A stretch of DNA of 64,000 nt from Aquila chrysaetos chrysaetos (Eukaryota; Chordata; Aves; Accipitriformes; Accipitridae), in the NCBI RefSeq assembly GCF_900496995.4, contig NC_044004.1, forward strand, positions 84,637,538 through 84,701,537, in the 5' to 3' direction. Both the position numbers and the translations under genes were made by a program. This document shows positions 1 through 8,220 of this stretch, piece after piece; within the stretch, counting starts at the first letter, position 1; each line of letters starts with the position of its first letter. The notes beneath the pieces were generated by a model. The model had not been told where the DNA came from. It did no database searches and worked only from the letters and a program-made list of their open reading frames with translations.

Positions 1-735
1 GCTCAGCTTTCCATTGTCCCACTCCAGGAAGACGGGTTTTGTACTTGATTGCAGAACAGGAAATGTCTGAGAAGGAAATGCATCTCAGATCCCAGGCAAG
101 GCTGTTGCTTTTTTCAAAACTCATAATATTATACTGTCCCAGCAAGCGGGCAACAGTCCAGAAGTCAGAAAATTAACTGCCTCACTGCTTAACTTCATAG
201 CTCAGCTCATTAGGTAAGGTCCAGACTGTCAAAGTCAGAAATTTCATTGCAGTGTCTCTGAAATACAGTGGGGAAACAAGTTTAGTTGCTTACTATGCAA
301 ATGAAATTAGCAACTCTTACCTGATTTCCAAAAAAGCTAGATCAATGCTTAGTAAGCTGAAAACCTGACAAAAGCCTGAGGAGAAGGCTACTTAGGAACA
401 AATATTAATGGCAGCTTGAGGCTATTAAAATTGGGAAAGAGAGCTGAAAAGGATCTGGCAGACCTCCGTCCAGCCAGTTCTAAAACGCTACTCAAGGGCA
501 TTACAGCTGCCTGCAGCCTCATGCAACACAGCAGTACAAAGGACCAGAGTGCCTGGTGTCAAGATCACTACTGTTTTTTATTTACAAGCAAGTATTACAC
601 CCATCACCTTTTTCTTTGGGTAAGCTAGTGAGGGAGGCTGACTGAAACTTATGACAAGTTAAAACCAAGATTATTTAACCTTATACTTGTTAGAATATCC
701 TAGTCCCACGAGTATGAGAAGTGCTATACCTTCGC
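1..735 (-). other. PAQR3: PAQR3 3' untranslated region and flank
   Basis: The region below the PAQR3 stop codon runs to the window edge. It is moderately AT-rich and holds no credible open frame. At least the part from 735 to about 560 should be 3' UTR. In mammals PAQR3 has a long 3' UTR, so the transcript may extend past position 1. No interspersed repeat is obvious. Confidence 0.6.
577..582 (-). promoter_or_regulatory. Candidate polyadenylation signal AATAAA for PAQR3
   Basis: The minus strand reads AATAAA here, about 155 bases below the stop codon. A GT-rich stretch follows some 45-65 bases further on (around 530-515), as expected of a cleavage region. It is the only canonical hexamer I noticed in the 735 bases after the stop. 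It would give a short 3' UTR; more distal sites may exist outside the window. Confidence 0.4.
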
Positions 736-878
736 TCACAAGTCTGCGCTATACTCAGGACAGGGCTTGCTGTGTCGATATTGCATGATGTACACCGTGG
801 ACTGATGCCACCAATACAGCATCACCACTGCCAGGATATGCCACACTTGGTGACTCGAGCCGAGGTAGTTCAACTGTC
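736..878 (-). CDS. PAQR3: PAQR3 coding exon 6 (terminal)
   Basis: This exon starts after CCCCACAG, completes codon 265 as GGA and runs 46 further codons to TGA at 738-736. It encodes the last family box, in which H274 and H278 are spaced HQVWH, then a tryptophan-rich last membrane segment (about residues 277-296) and a short hydrophilic tail ending SADL. The two histidines match the position of the zinc-binding pair in adiponectin receptors. The tail differs from the mammalian ending, as expected for a variable C-terminus. Confidence 0.95.
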
Positions 879-3800
879 CTGTGGGGAAAAAAGAGGGCAA
901 GCGGTTAAGTCGTTAAAGTCAACAATAACTCATGCAATGCAAATAGCAATTGGTCTCCTCCAGAGGTCAACTATACAGTCCACTTGCTGGGAGGCAGTGA
1001 AAGTTCTTTAACGAACTTGATCAGAAGTCGTCTGCTGCCTTTTGCTTCAAATATATGCAACATTTTACTCTATATGAGAATACTTCATGGGGAACACGGT
1101 CAACCTGTTCTCTCACAGTAAGTTCACGATTCACAGCAAGGAATGTGACACTGCAGGAAAGTTAACTGCAGAAAAAAAACACGCGGAAGAGCATTTCCTA
1201 CCTGGGAAGTATCTTTCTGGAACTTTGGAAATATAGAAGAGAAAAGCTACAGCAGCGATGAAGTACATGACAACTACACGCGGAGCAAACTCCTGCAAAA
1301 GAAAAGGAAGCTCTCCTATTCTGTTAGGAGGTAAAAATAGAAAAACAACAACAACAAAAAAGTCCCTACAGATAAAAAAGAAAAAGGTATGACAAAACTG
1401 AATCTTACTTCACTGTCTATGTTACCTACGGACAAAATCCAACGGGAAAGCAAATGTGAAAGTTTGGGAAAATCTGAATGGGAAGAAACTTGTTTTATCA
1501 CGACTTCTTTGCTTCAATACAGAAGCTACTTAAGTGTTTCTGTGCAGTCTGCAACAGACATGAAATTTGTCAGTAAAAGGACATCTTCCAATACACTGAT
1601 CTTATACAGAATGGCTAGGATAAGCGAGAAGGATGACTTCAGTGCAAAATCTCATTTACCGGTTGGGATTGTAGTCCCTAGAACCCAAGGCCACAGGAGT
1701 ACTACATACTGGATGGTAAATAATCAAGCAACCCATTAATGAGCTGCTTTTTGTTTTCCTTAACAGAAAGTTTCGTTAACAGAAGCAGAGCATTTTTCTG
1801 AAGTATGGAAACAAAATGCAGGAATAACATTTTGCTGTACCAGGAGAAATGAAATGGGGGAAGACGTGGGGGGACAACTACTGTTAAATCTGATTTTTAG
1901 AAGGACAGCTTTAAGTGCTGTGTCTAAAGACTACATATATTCATAAATGTTGCTATTCCACATTCAACAGGAGCTTTGGACTGGGCTAAACCATCACCCC
2001 AGCTGACAGTCCTCCAGCAGGGCCAGTCTAAGAAGGTGCACAGTTACTGCTCACTATGAAAAGGAAATGTTTTCTTCAGCAGTTAGGTCCCTGGGTAATT
2101 GCAATGATTTCTGGCGTTTTCATATTGGGGCATACTTAACTGTCCTCAGCTGCACTGTGCTGCTTGTTTTTCAGAGCGCAAGTAAAACAAGAACAGGAAG
2201 ATAGTTCGGTAACTTCACAGTGATGTTAAATAAGGGTTGCGTAAGAGACGGGGTTGGAGTAGGCAAATACTGGTTTTTGCTGCCAACCCAGGGAAGAGGA
2301 AGCAAATAATCATCTCATCAGTGTCTTCTGGTTCCCCTCTCCCGTCTCGAGCTGTGGAGGCGGACAGCCCAGAGCACTGGCACAGCCTGACAGACTGCTT
2401 CCCGCTCTGCAGCCGAGTTGGCTCTTTGCTCCTGTCCCTCGCCCTCGGGTGAGCGAGGGTGCAGTCCACCTATGCAGGCTGCCCTGTCCCTCAGGCAGAC
2501 AGGCTCAGTCACACTTCTATCCAGTTTTCCTTCTCGTGGTGCAGCTGTAAATCAGTAAAGCAGACTTAAGCTACTCCACGCGTTTACCGCTTCTCAATAA
2601 ATTTCTAAGTGTTTGCAATTGGATCGTCTTGTCTGAAAGAATTCTGAGCTTAAAGCAATTTTAATTCCCCTTCATTTCCCAAAGCGTAAAGAAGACTGAA
2701 GGAAGATAGCAAGAGAAAAGCAAAAGGGTATCTTATTTCCTCCTTTTTTTCTTTTACCTGTACAATAGATGCACCAATGCCGCCATTGAGCCAAATCCAG
2801 TGGATGGTGGGAATAATTCCATATCCAGACACTGAGCAAAAGATGATGGAGCGCAGTCTGTGCCACTGTTGCGTGAGGTAACTGGGATGAATCTGAGCAA
2901 AAAATACTGCCAAGATCATTGCCAGTACAGTGATTAAATATACCTGACGCCAGTACTGAGAAAAAAAGAAACAAAAGCAAGTTTGTGGGCTTTCTCAGCA
3001 CGTGTAAAAATAATTTCTGGGTAGAAAGTTTACAATGCTAAACGTAATGATATATCAAATCCCTTGTCACTGCCGCAAGCACAAATGATGGGGTTTGAAT
3101 GAACAGACTTGTATTTATCAACTGACAGCAAGGGGAAGGGACTGTCTTGCTCCAGTACACCTGGTAGAACATCATTTATTCCAAGCAGTTCCTTTACCAA
3201 AACATTTTAAATATACCTCTGCCTCAGCAGACTTGTTCAACTACCCAATTGCTGTACGCACTGCAGGTGTGGATATAATCTAGGCCTTCGAAGGGAACTA
3301 ATTGTAATTGTTCTCTACTAGAAGAGAAAATAATCTTGTTGCTGTCTCAGGTAAGCTATGTAGTGGGGAATGATGTTTGAATGATTTGTGATGGGGACAC
3401 ATCCCATAATCATCCTCATGCATTTGACAAATGTAGGACCTGTAAAGTTTACGCTGCCTTCATATAGATTTAAATATTTTGTTGAGGCTTGTGTGATTGA
3501 CAGCTTGAAAGGAAAACCTCAATTTGCCCATCACTTCAGCAAGCAGAGTTCTGCTGGTGTCAGAAGGAACTTGTTTCAGTTTCCATCTCTGTCTCCCGAC
3601 TAACGTTCTATTTGAACACCCTGCAATGACCCCCCTTCTAACAGCATGGAAACTACGATGACGACACCACAGGAACTAAACGTTACATGAACAAGTGCTT
3701 CAAACTTACGTTATTGCAATAAAATGCATAAAACACGCCTGACACGTAGCAGCCCAGGATACCAATGGAAATTCCCGCATAATCTAACGCCATCCATCGT

Positions 3801-5495
3801 CGGCTGGTCTTCTCTGAGCGGTGACAACAGAAAAGATGGTATCCTACTGAGCAAAGCATACAGACCTATACAAATGTTCAAACAAGGATGCATTAATTTC
3901 TTAAAAATTAACAGGGAGTATAGCAAGCCTAAACTCTGAAACTTAGCACATGCGATTGACCTGTTATGTGGTTTGCAGTGCAACTTTGGTGTAGGCAACT
4001 ATGATTCCTGCCAGAAGTCAACAGAAACTAACATAAGCTTCTCTGGCAGATGGAAGAAGGAACAGAAAACTTTGCAAGACGAGACAACCCCAAGTGGCAC
4101 AGCTAAGAAACCTGGGCTATTGAGGCCAAGTGAGGAGCCACTACGCAAGGGAACAGGGCCGTGTCTGCATCAGTACAGTGGGACGATGAATTCTGCTCGG
4201 CCAAACGACCACAAGCAGAAACCAAAGCCCAAATCTGCCCTGACGGCCTGGCACCCAAGTTACTTTATTGAGGAAACACACAACAAATTTAACTCCTACC
4301 CCCAGGCCCCTTCTAGGCTGGCATCAGATTTTTTCCCTGTGAAATGTCTGTGTTTCTCTGCAACCCTCAACAAGAGTAGGAAGGAGCACAACAGCAGTGC
4401 TCTCCAAGCCAGCAAGGGAGTTTTCCCCGCTTCTAGCTACGCAAAGGCATCCTGTACTCTTCAGGGAACATGAACAGCACTCTTCAGCTCTTCACGCTTT
4501 TTTAGGGACAGTGTACCGTACAGGAGCTTCAGTGCTCAAATGATAACACAATGGAAGTTTGCTGCTGAGAACAGATTTCATCTGCCGCAGGAGCTCTTGC
4601 TTAGAGGAGGTAAAAAGTTAGAATACGAGCCCTACTGCCGTTCCAGACGAGCATCAGGCCGTGGCTGATTTTTGTGTTCTGGCGGGTGACCCTTTCCAGC
4701 AGCAACTGATGCTGTCTGGGACCCGACGCCCAGCTGAAGCCGTGACATACGGCCGTGGACAATTCAATAGTTTTTCACAGAGCCTCTACTAGGCCAGCTC
4801 TGTTGAGTCCTCCCTGGTTTATTGCATATGTCGAACAGGTCAAAATCACCTCGAGCACCGAGCTCGTCAGTTACCTTCAAAAGCAACTCGAAACACCCTT
4901 TCCCGGGCCTGACCTTAGTCGGTCTTGCTCTGCAGCCCCGCTCGCGCAACGTGTCCATGGGCTGGAACGTTCTTCCTTCTCAAAGGCGACGGCTCCCCTG
5001 AGGAAGCTGCCGGCCCGCACTCGGGCGCCGGCACCTCGGCGGGCACCCAGCCAGCCCCTACCTGGAAGCAGAAGAGGCAGACGGAGCAGATGACGAAGTC
5101 CTCCCGGGAAGCGCCGGCGGCCGGCAGGACGGCCGTCAGGTCGTAGATGCCCAGCGTGAAGAAGAGGAGGAAGCCGAGCAGGTGGCTCCAGATGTTGACG
5201 GTCTCGTTGGAGAGGATGAAGAGGCTGTGAGGAGACAACGACGGGGTGAGGCGGAGGAGGGGGGAGCTGGGGTGAGCCGGGGCCGGTGTGCGGGGGGGGG
5301 TTGCCCTCACCTCTTGAGGCAGAGCCGGGAGGGCAGGTAGGCCCGGTAGCCGTCGGTGATGTAGGGGTTGTCCTTGAGGAAGACGGGGATCTGCTCGTAG
5401 GTGTAGAGGCGGATGCCGCGGGGGACCAGCACCGGCCAGTACTGGTAGCTCCCCAGCTCGATGTAGTGCGCGCTCCGCAGCAGCTTCTGGTGCAT
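736..5495 (-). CDS. PAQR3: PAQR3, progestin and adipoQ receptor family member 3 (complete, six coding exons)
   Basis: Coding exons, in transcript order, are 5495-5311, 5224-5062, 3865-3710, 2955-2758, 1292-1202 and 878-736. They sum to 936 bases, giving 311 residues plus TGA, the same length as mammalian PAQR3 as I recall it. All five introns are GT...AG and the reading frame is kept throughout. The start ATG has A at -3, and the protein begins MHQKLL as in other vertebrates. Family motifs are visible: E69, N72 and H76 in the SNETVNIWSHLLG box, H126 and D144 in the second box, and H274 and H278 in the last one. In AdipoR-type proteins the equivalent histidines bind zinc. The family has seven membrane passes. 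PAQR3 (also called RKTG) is known to sit in the Golgi, to tether RAF1 and BRAF and so dampen ERK signalling, and to anchor the SCAP/SREBP complex. I see no frameshift, internal stop or missing key residue. Confidence 0.97.
879..1201 (-). other. PAQR3: PAQR3 intron 5
   Basis: 323 bases between exons 5 and 6. The donor is GTAGGAAATG and the acceptor CCCCACAG is preceded by a pyrimidine-rich tract. Nothing else of note. Confidence 0.9.
1202..1292 (-). CDS. PAQR3: PAQR3 coding exon 5
   Basis: Ninety-one bases encoding residues 235-264 plus the first base of codon 265. The acceptor is TTGCAG|GAG and the donor is CCAG|GTAGGA. The translation starts EFAPRV and ends VPERYFP. The first residue is glutamate where, from memory, the human protein has aspartate. 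It carries one membrane segment. The exon is too short to appear as an open frame of its own and was found by splice-site and family matching. Confidence 0.94.
1293..2757 (-). other. PAQR3: PAQR3 intron 4
   Basis: 1465 bases, the longest intron of the gene. It contains short chance open frames on both strands and a somewhat GC-richer stretch around 2330-2500. There is no repeat, RNA gene or exon that I can support. Confidence 0.88.
2758..2955 (-). CDS. PAQR3: PAQR3 coding exon 4
   Basis: Sixty-six codons, residues 169-234, phase 0 at both ends. The acceptor follows a long pyrimidine tract (TTTTTTTCTCAG|TAC) and the donor is CAG|GTAAAAG. It starts YWRQVYLITV, contains two hydrophobic segments and ends GASIVQ. 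An open frame runs on past the donor into intron 4 for about 35 codons, but that stretch is lysine- and glutamate-rich, then low-complexity, and has no family match. Confidence 0.96.
2956..3709 (-). other. PAQR3: PAQR3 intron 3
   Basis: 754 bases of AT-rich, apparently unique sequence with a strong GTAAGT donor and a T-rich tract before the exon 4 acceptor. I see nothing else in it. Confidence 0.88.
3710..3865 (-). CDS. PAQR3: PAQR3 coding exon 3
   Basis: Exactly 52 codons, residues 117-168, phase 0 at both ends. The acceptor is TATAG|GTC and the donor is AAC|GTAAGT. It begins VCMLCSVGYH and holds H126 and D144, the second conserved box of the family, then a hydrophobic glycine-rich membrane segment ending FYAFYCNN. 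The longest open frame over this exon on the minus strand is a different, wrong frame. The correct frame is short because it meets stops soon after each splice site. Confidence 0.95.
3866..5061 (-). other. PAQR3: PAQR3 intron 2
   Basis: 1196 bases. Its first 150 or so bases (above about 4900) belong to the CpG island, after which composition falls to that of the surroundings. A 166-codon plus-strand open frame at 3973-4473 is unrecognisable and lies antisense inside the intron. Confidence 0.88.
5062..5224 (-). CDS. PAQR3: PAQR3 coding exon 2
   Basis: This exon completes codon 62 as AGC (serine) and encodes residues up to 116. It contains the first family signature, SNETVNIWSHLLG, with E69, N72 and H76, followed by the first hydrophobic membrane segment (about residues 74-93). 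The acceptor is CTCACAG|C and the donor CCAG|GTAGGG. The exon ends in phase 0 after Q116. It is still inside the CpG island and GC-rich. Confidence 0.96.
5311..5495 (-). CDS. PAQR3: PAQR3 coding exon 1
   Basis: This exon encodes residues 1-61 and the first two bases (AG) of codon 62. It covers the N-terminal region, which in this family faces the cytosol and in PAQR3 carries the RAF-binding and Golgi-retention determinants. The donor is AG|GTGAGG. The ATG at 5495-5493 lies in a purine-rich context (AGG just before it). The exon sits wholly inside the CpG island, and its codons are strongly GC-biased at the third position, unlike exons 3-6. Confidence 0.96.
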
Positions 5496-5515
5496 CCTGC
5501 CCGCCCCGACGCCGC

Positions 5516-5535
5516 ATCGGATCGGATCGGATCGG
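5516..5535. repeat. Pentanucleotide repeat (ATCGG)4 above the PAQR3 start
   Basis: Four perfect copies of ATCGG on the plus strand (CCGAT in the gene's orientation), followed by one degenerate copy, ACCGG. It lies 21-40 bases above the ATG, so it is in the 5' UTR or core promoter. Confidence 0.95.
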
Positions 5536-5643
5536 ACCGGGCCCGGCCGCCCCCCGCCCGCGGGGATCGCCGCCGCCGCCGCCGGCCCTTCCCGCCGCGG
5601 CCCCGGCCGTGAGGGCGCTGGGCGCGGCCGCGTCGCCGGGCGA

Positions 5644-5651
5644 TGGCGTCA
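5644..5651 (-). promoter_or_regulatory. CRE/ATF-like site
   Basis: The minus strand reads TGACGCCA, one or two changes from the CREB/ATF palindrome TGACGTCA. It is about 150 bases above the PAQR3 ATG, inside the CpG island. Motif match only. Confidence 0.35.
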
Positions 5652-5664
5652 CGCTCCTCGCGCC

Positions 5665-5674
5665 GCGCCTGCGC
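5665..5674. promoter_or_regulatory. NRF1-like site
   Basis: GCGCCTGCGC differs by one base from the NRF1 consensus GCGCATGCGC, a common element of TATA-less CpG promoters. Motif match only. Confidence 0.35.
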
Positions 5675-5690
5675 CCTGCCGCCGGCAGCG

Positions 5691-5716
5691 GAGGGAGGGA
5701 GGGAGGGAGGGAGGGA
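5691..5716. repeat. (GGGA)n microsatellite in the promoter
   Basis: About six units of GGGA on the plus strand. The evenly spaced GGG runs also meet the rule for a G-quadruplex with one-base loops. It lies about 200 bases above the PAQR3 start codon. Confidence 0.93.
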
Positions 5717-5723
5717 TGGCGGC
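5715..5723 (+). promoter_or_regulatory. YY1-like site GATGGCGGC
   Basis: Matches the core of the extended YY1 motif (AAGATGGCGGC). In CpG promoters this motif often sits just downstream of a start site in the sense orientation. Here it reads on the plus strand, away from PAQR3. Motif match only. Confidence 0.3.
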
Positions 5724-5776
5724 CCTCAGGCGTCGGGCCCGGCCTGAGCCCGCCCGCCCGCCCGGGTCGGTGTCCC

Positions 5777-5799
5777 GGGGAGGGGGCGGGGGGGGAGGG
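5777..5799 (+). other. G-run cluster, potential G-quadruplex and GC box
   Basis: Four G runs of 4, 5, 8 and 3 bases, separated by single non-G bases, include a GC-box core (GGGGGCGGGG). This meets the usual quadruplex rule and also offers SP/KLF binding. It lies in the CpG island about 290 bases above the PAQR3 start. Confidence 0.55.
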
Positions 5800-6060
5800 C
5801 AGCGGAACGCAGCCCTGCCCGGGCGATCGTGTGCTCGGCTGGTCGCGGAGGTAGAGGTGTGGGCAGCTGAGGGGTTGTCTCTGAGGGGAGAGGACGCGCC
5901 TCTGTGAGAAACGTGTGGAGAAAGGCGGTTTTGGGGGGAGAGCCCGCCTTTTCCAGCGGGTGGACGTGAAGGGGGCAAACCGTGCTGAAATGGGGGGCCG
6001 GACGGAGACGGGCGAGGTGGAAGAGTGCTTGCGGGAATGGTGCTTGCGCCCTGCGAGAGC

Positions 6061-7859
6061 AGCCGCTGGTTAATTGGGGTAATGATTGTCAGCGGTTTTT
6101 TCTGGGTGCTCTATGAAGTACCGAAAAACCCCCAACTAATCCTAGCAGCCAAGAAGACTCTTCCAGACAAGTTGCTTTGCCTAAATAAGAAAAGCCGTGG
6201 GTCGTTTGCCATTTGCTTTTAATTCCGCCCCCCCCCCCCCCAATTTAAATTAAAGGGGGGAGAAAAAAGTAATTACATAGGTATCATCCGGCTCTTGTTC
6301 TCAAAGTCAAAAACCGGCGTGCTGAATGATAATCCTCGTTCACCTGCCCCTCCCTGCCAGTAATGTGCCACACAGAATGTTTCCAAGGTCTTTTGTCTCG
6401 CTGAACAAGATGTGGGAGCTTGTTTCCAAGATGGCGTGACAAGTATGAAAGATTTTCCCAGGGCAGAGGAACTTGTATTGTGAAGTAGAAGATTCAGGGT
6501 GATGGGCGTTTGAAATCAAGAATGACAGTAAAGACCAGGTGTTTGGTACAACCAGCTGTGCTGCATCACTCCCAAATCGCTGCATTACACTACTTGGTTA
6601 CCCAAATTAAGTTGGTTTTGGTCAACAGCAGCTCTCAAATGTTTCTAGTAGTCCATTGTTCACTCAGATTTCTTAATGTCGGTGCTCTCAAAAGTGCATT
6701 CTTTCTGCCTCTGCAGACATGCTGACAGTTCCTGACGCCTTCTCCCTCTTTCTCAGTTGTTTGGCGGGCTGGGTACGTTCTCCTGCATGTACCGCAGGGC
6801 TTTGGAGAGCTATCCAGAGTAATCGTGTTCATAGTAAGAACTCAGCAGGCTTAGCTTTAAGAAACTTTCTCATGTTTTCGCCTTTCCAGGATGTATCTGA
6901 ACCACATCCCCGAATACTTTGTTCCTGTTTTACTTAGTTTCTGTCTTCCTTTCCATATGGCTTCTCTGCTTCCTTTTTTTCCTCTTTATCCAAGTGTCCT
7001 ATTAATGAAATTAATAATTTAGGAAAGACGTGCAGAGAAAACGCATTCCAAAAAAAGATCCTTAGACATAGTTCTTTTGACAGCAGGGGCGAGACCCAGA
7101 TTGTACTGCTGGCTATATCGAGGATGCAGCAGAGGATACCCCTTCAGCAGACAGCAGAGTCACATTAGGTGCGCAGGGAAACGCGGCGTAATAAAACACC
7201 TTGTGGAGCGGTGCTGTGCAGAGAAGAGCTCGGCTGGCTGCTACTCGGGAGATGGCTTGGTGAGTCTCACACGTAACAGGGTCACAGGGGGACCGAGAAT
7301 TCAGATAGTAAAGTTTCCCAGAAAAAAAAATCTTAAGAGACCACAAAGGTGATATGCGGCAGCTTGCTCAAAAGGGAAATAATTTATAGGCGGTCGATGT
7401 TTCTGTTCTGTGGTGGAAGAACAGTGCGATTTCTAGCTGACCTGTATCAGCTGTGCTAAAAATAGGAAAGTGTCCTGTTTTGGTCAACTTAGTGTACTTG
7501 GAAGATAAAATCTCTGAACCAGATTTGTGGACTAAGCCAAGAAGAATGAAATCTACATGGTGGCAATCTTTTTTCCTCACAAGTGTCCCACTGGCTTTCC
7601 TCTTTGCAATGGTCACTTTGAGAATGAGGGAGATAATATATTTTTATGCACACACGTACATTTAAAGGAATAAGAATACAGCTGCCTCGTTAATTCATTC
7701 AGGTGAGCGAACTCTGAACATTGCGAGGAGCCTCTCACTGCCACGGTGAAACTGAGCTGGGGAAATCATGTTCTGCCAGCTCCCGCTGAGAAATGAAGAA
7801 ACTCATTGTTTGCTGGAGTGGTGGTTCACTTCCATCAAGCTGAATACTGCTTACAAAGT
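6061..7859. other. Intergenic, no gene seen
   Basis: Ordinary-composition sequence above PAQR3. It holds a C14 homopolymer at 6228-6241 and a second YY1-like site (AAGATGGCG) at 6428-6436. Open frames are all below 100 codons, unrecognisable, and overlapped by frames on the other strand. Nothing else supported. Confidence 0.6.
6228..6241. repeat. Poly(C) tract, 14 bases
   Basis: An uninterrupted run of C preceded by CCG. One of several long C tracts in this window. Confidence 0.95.
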
Positions 7860-8220
7860 TGCTATCAAGATAAAACCTTAATTGGTCTTAACTGTCCATC
7901 GAATCATTAGCTCACTGAGAACATTACACCTGTAAAAACCACTTTGTTCACTTTGTTTTTAAAGCCTGTACAATTTAAATGTAATCCCAAGTGCTTCAAA
8001 GAGTTCAGTCGGAAGGAATGGGAGCTGACAGAGCTTTTTTTTTTTTTTAAAGAAGCTTTAATTGGCTGTTAAGTTGAAGCTTTGATGGGAGAAGTGTTAT
8101 AGGTTAAATTAATAGGGAAAATTGAGAAACAATTAGGGCAGCTTTAAATTAATTACTTACACTATTTATTTTGAGCCTATTGAACAATTGTGTTGTATGC
8201 GTAAGGGATTGAAATTAGCC
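7860..8220. promoter_or_regulatory. AT-rich block, candidate conserved noncoding element
   Basis: The sequence is AT-rich and dense in homeodomain-type cores (TTAATTGG, TAATTA, AATTAG) on both strands, without simple-repeat decay apart from one T run near 8035-8048. It has no open frame. The texture is that of a conserved enhancer, but conservation is not visible from one sequence. Confidence 0.25.

Larger units (their letters stand above)
4920..6060. promoter_or_regulatory. CpG-island promoter of PAQR3
   Basis: GC content and CpG density rise sharply from about 4920, peak between 5500 and 5850 and fade by about 6060. The island covers exons 1 and 2 and about 560 bases above the start codon. 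It is the typical broad, TATA-less housekeeping promoter. It includes GC boxes (for example the run at 5781-5795), a CRE-like octamer, an NRF1-like decamer, a YY1-like site and two G-run clusters, listed separately. The transcription start cannot be fixed from sequence but should lie between about 5500 and 5720. The island extends well above the gene, so divergent transcription to the right is possible. Confidence 0.85.

Noticed and set aside
2650-2757. Continuation of the exon 4 open frame beyond its donor
   Set aside because: The translation stops matching the family exactly at CAG|GTAAAAG, and exon 5 restores the match. It is intron sequence.
3973-4473. A 166-codon plus-strand frame antisense in PAQR3 intron 2
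   Set aside because: No recognisable domain. Nothing about its context beyond an ATG supports it.
4915-5652. A 245-codon minus-strand open frame across the PAQR3 start
   Set aside because: It is the exon 2 frame read back through intron 1 and out of frame over exon 1. Only 62 or so codons of it (5062-5224 and neighbours) are true PAQR3 sequence.
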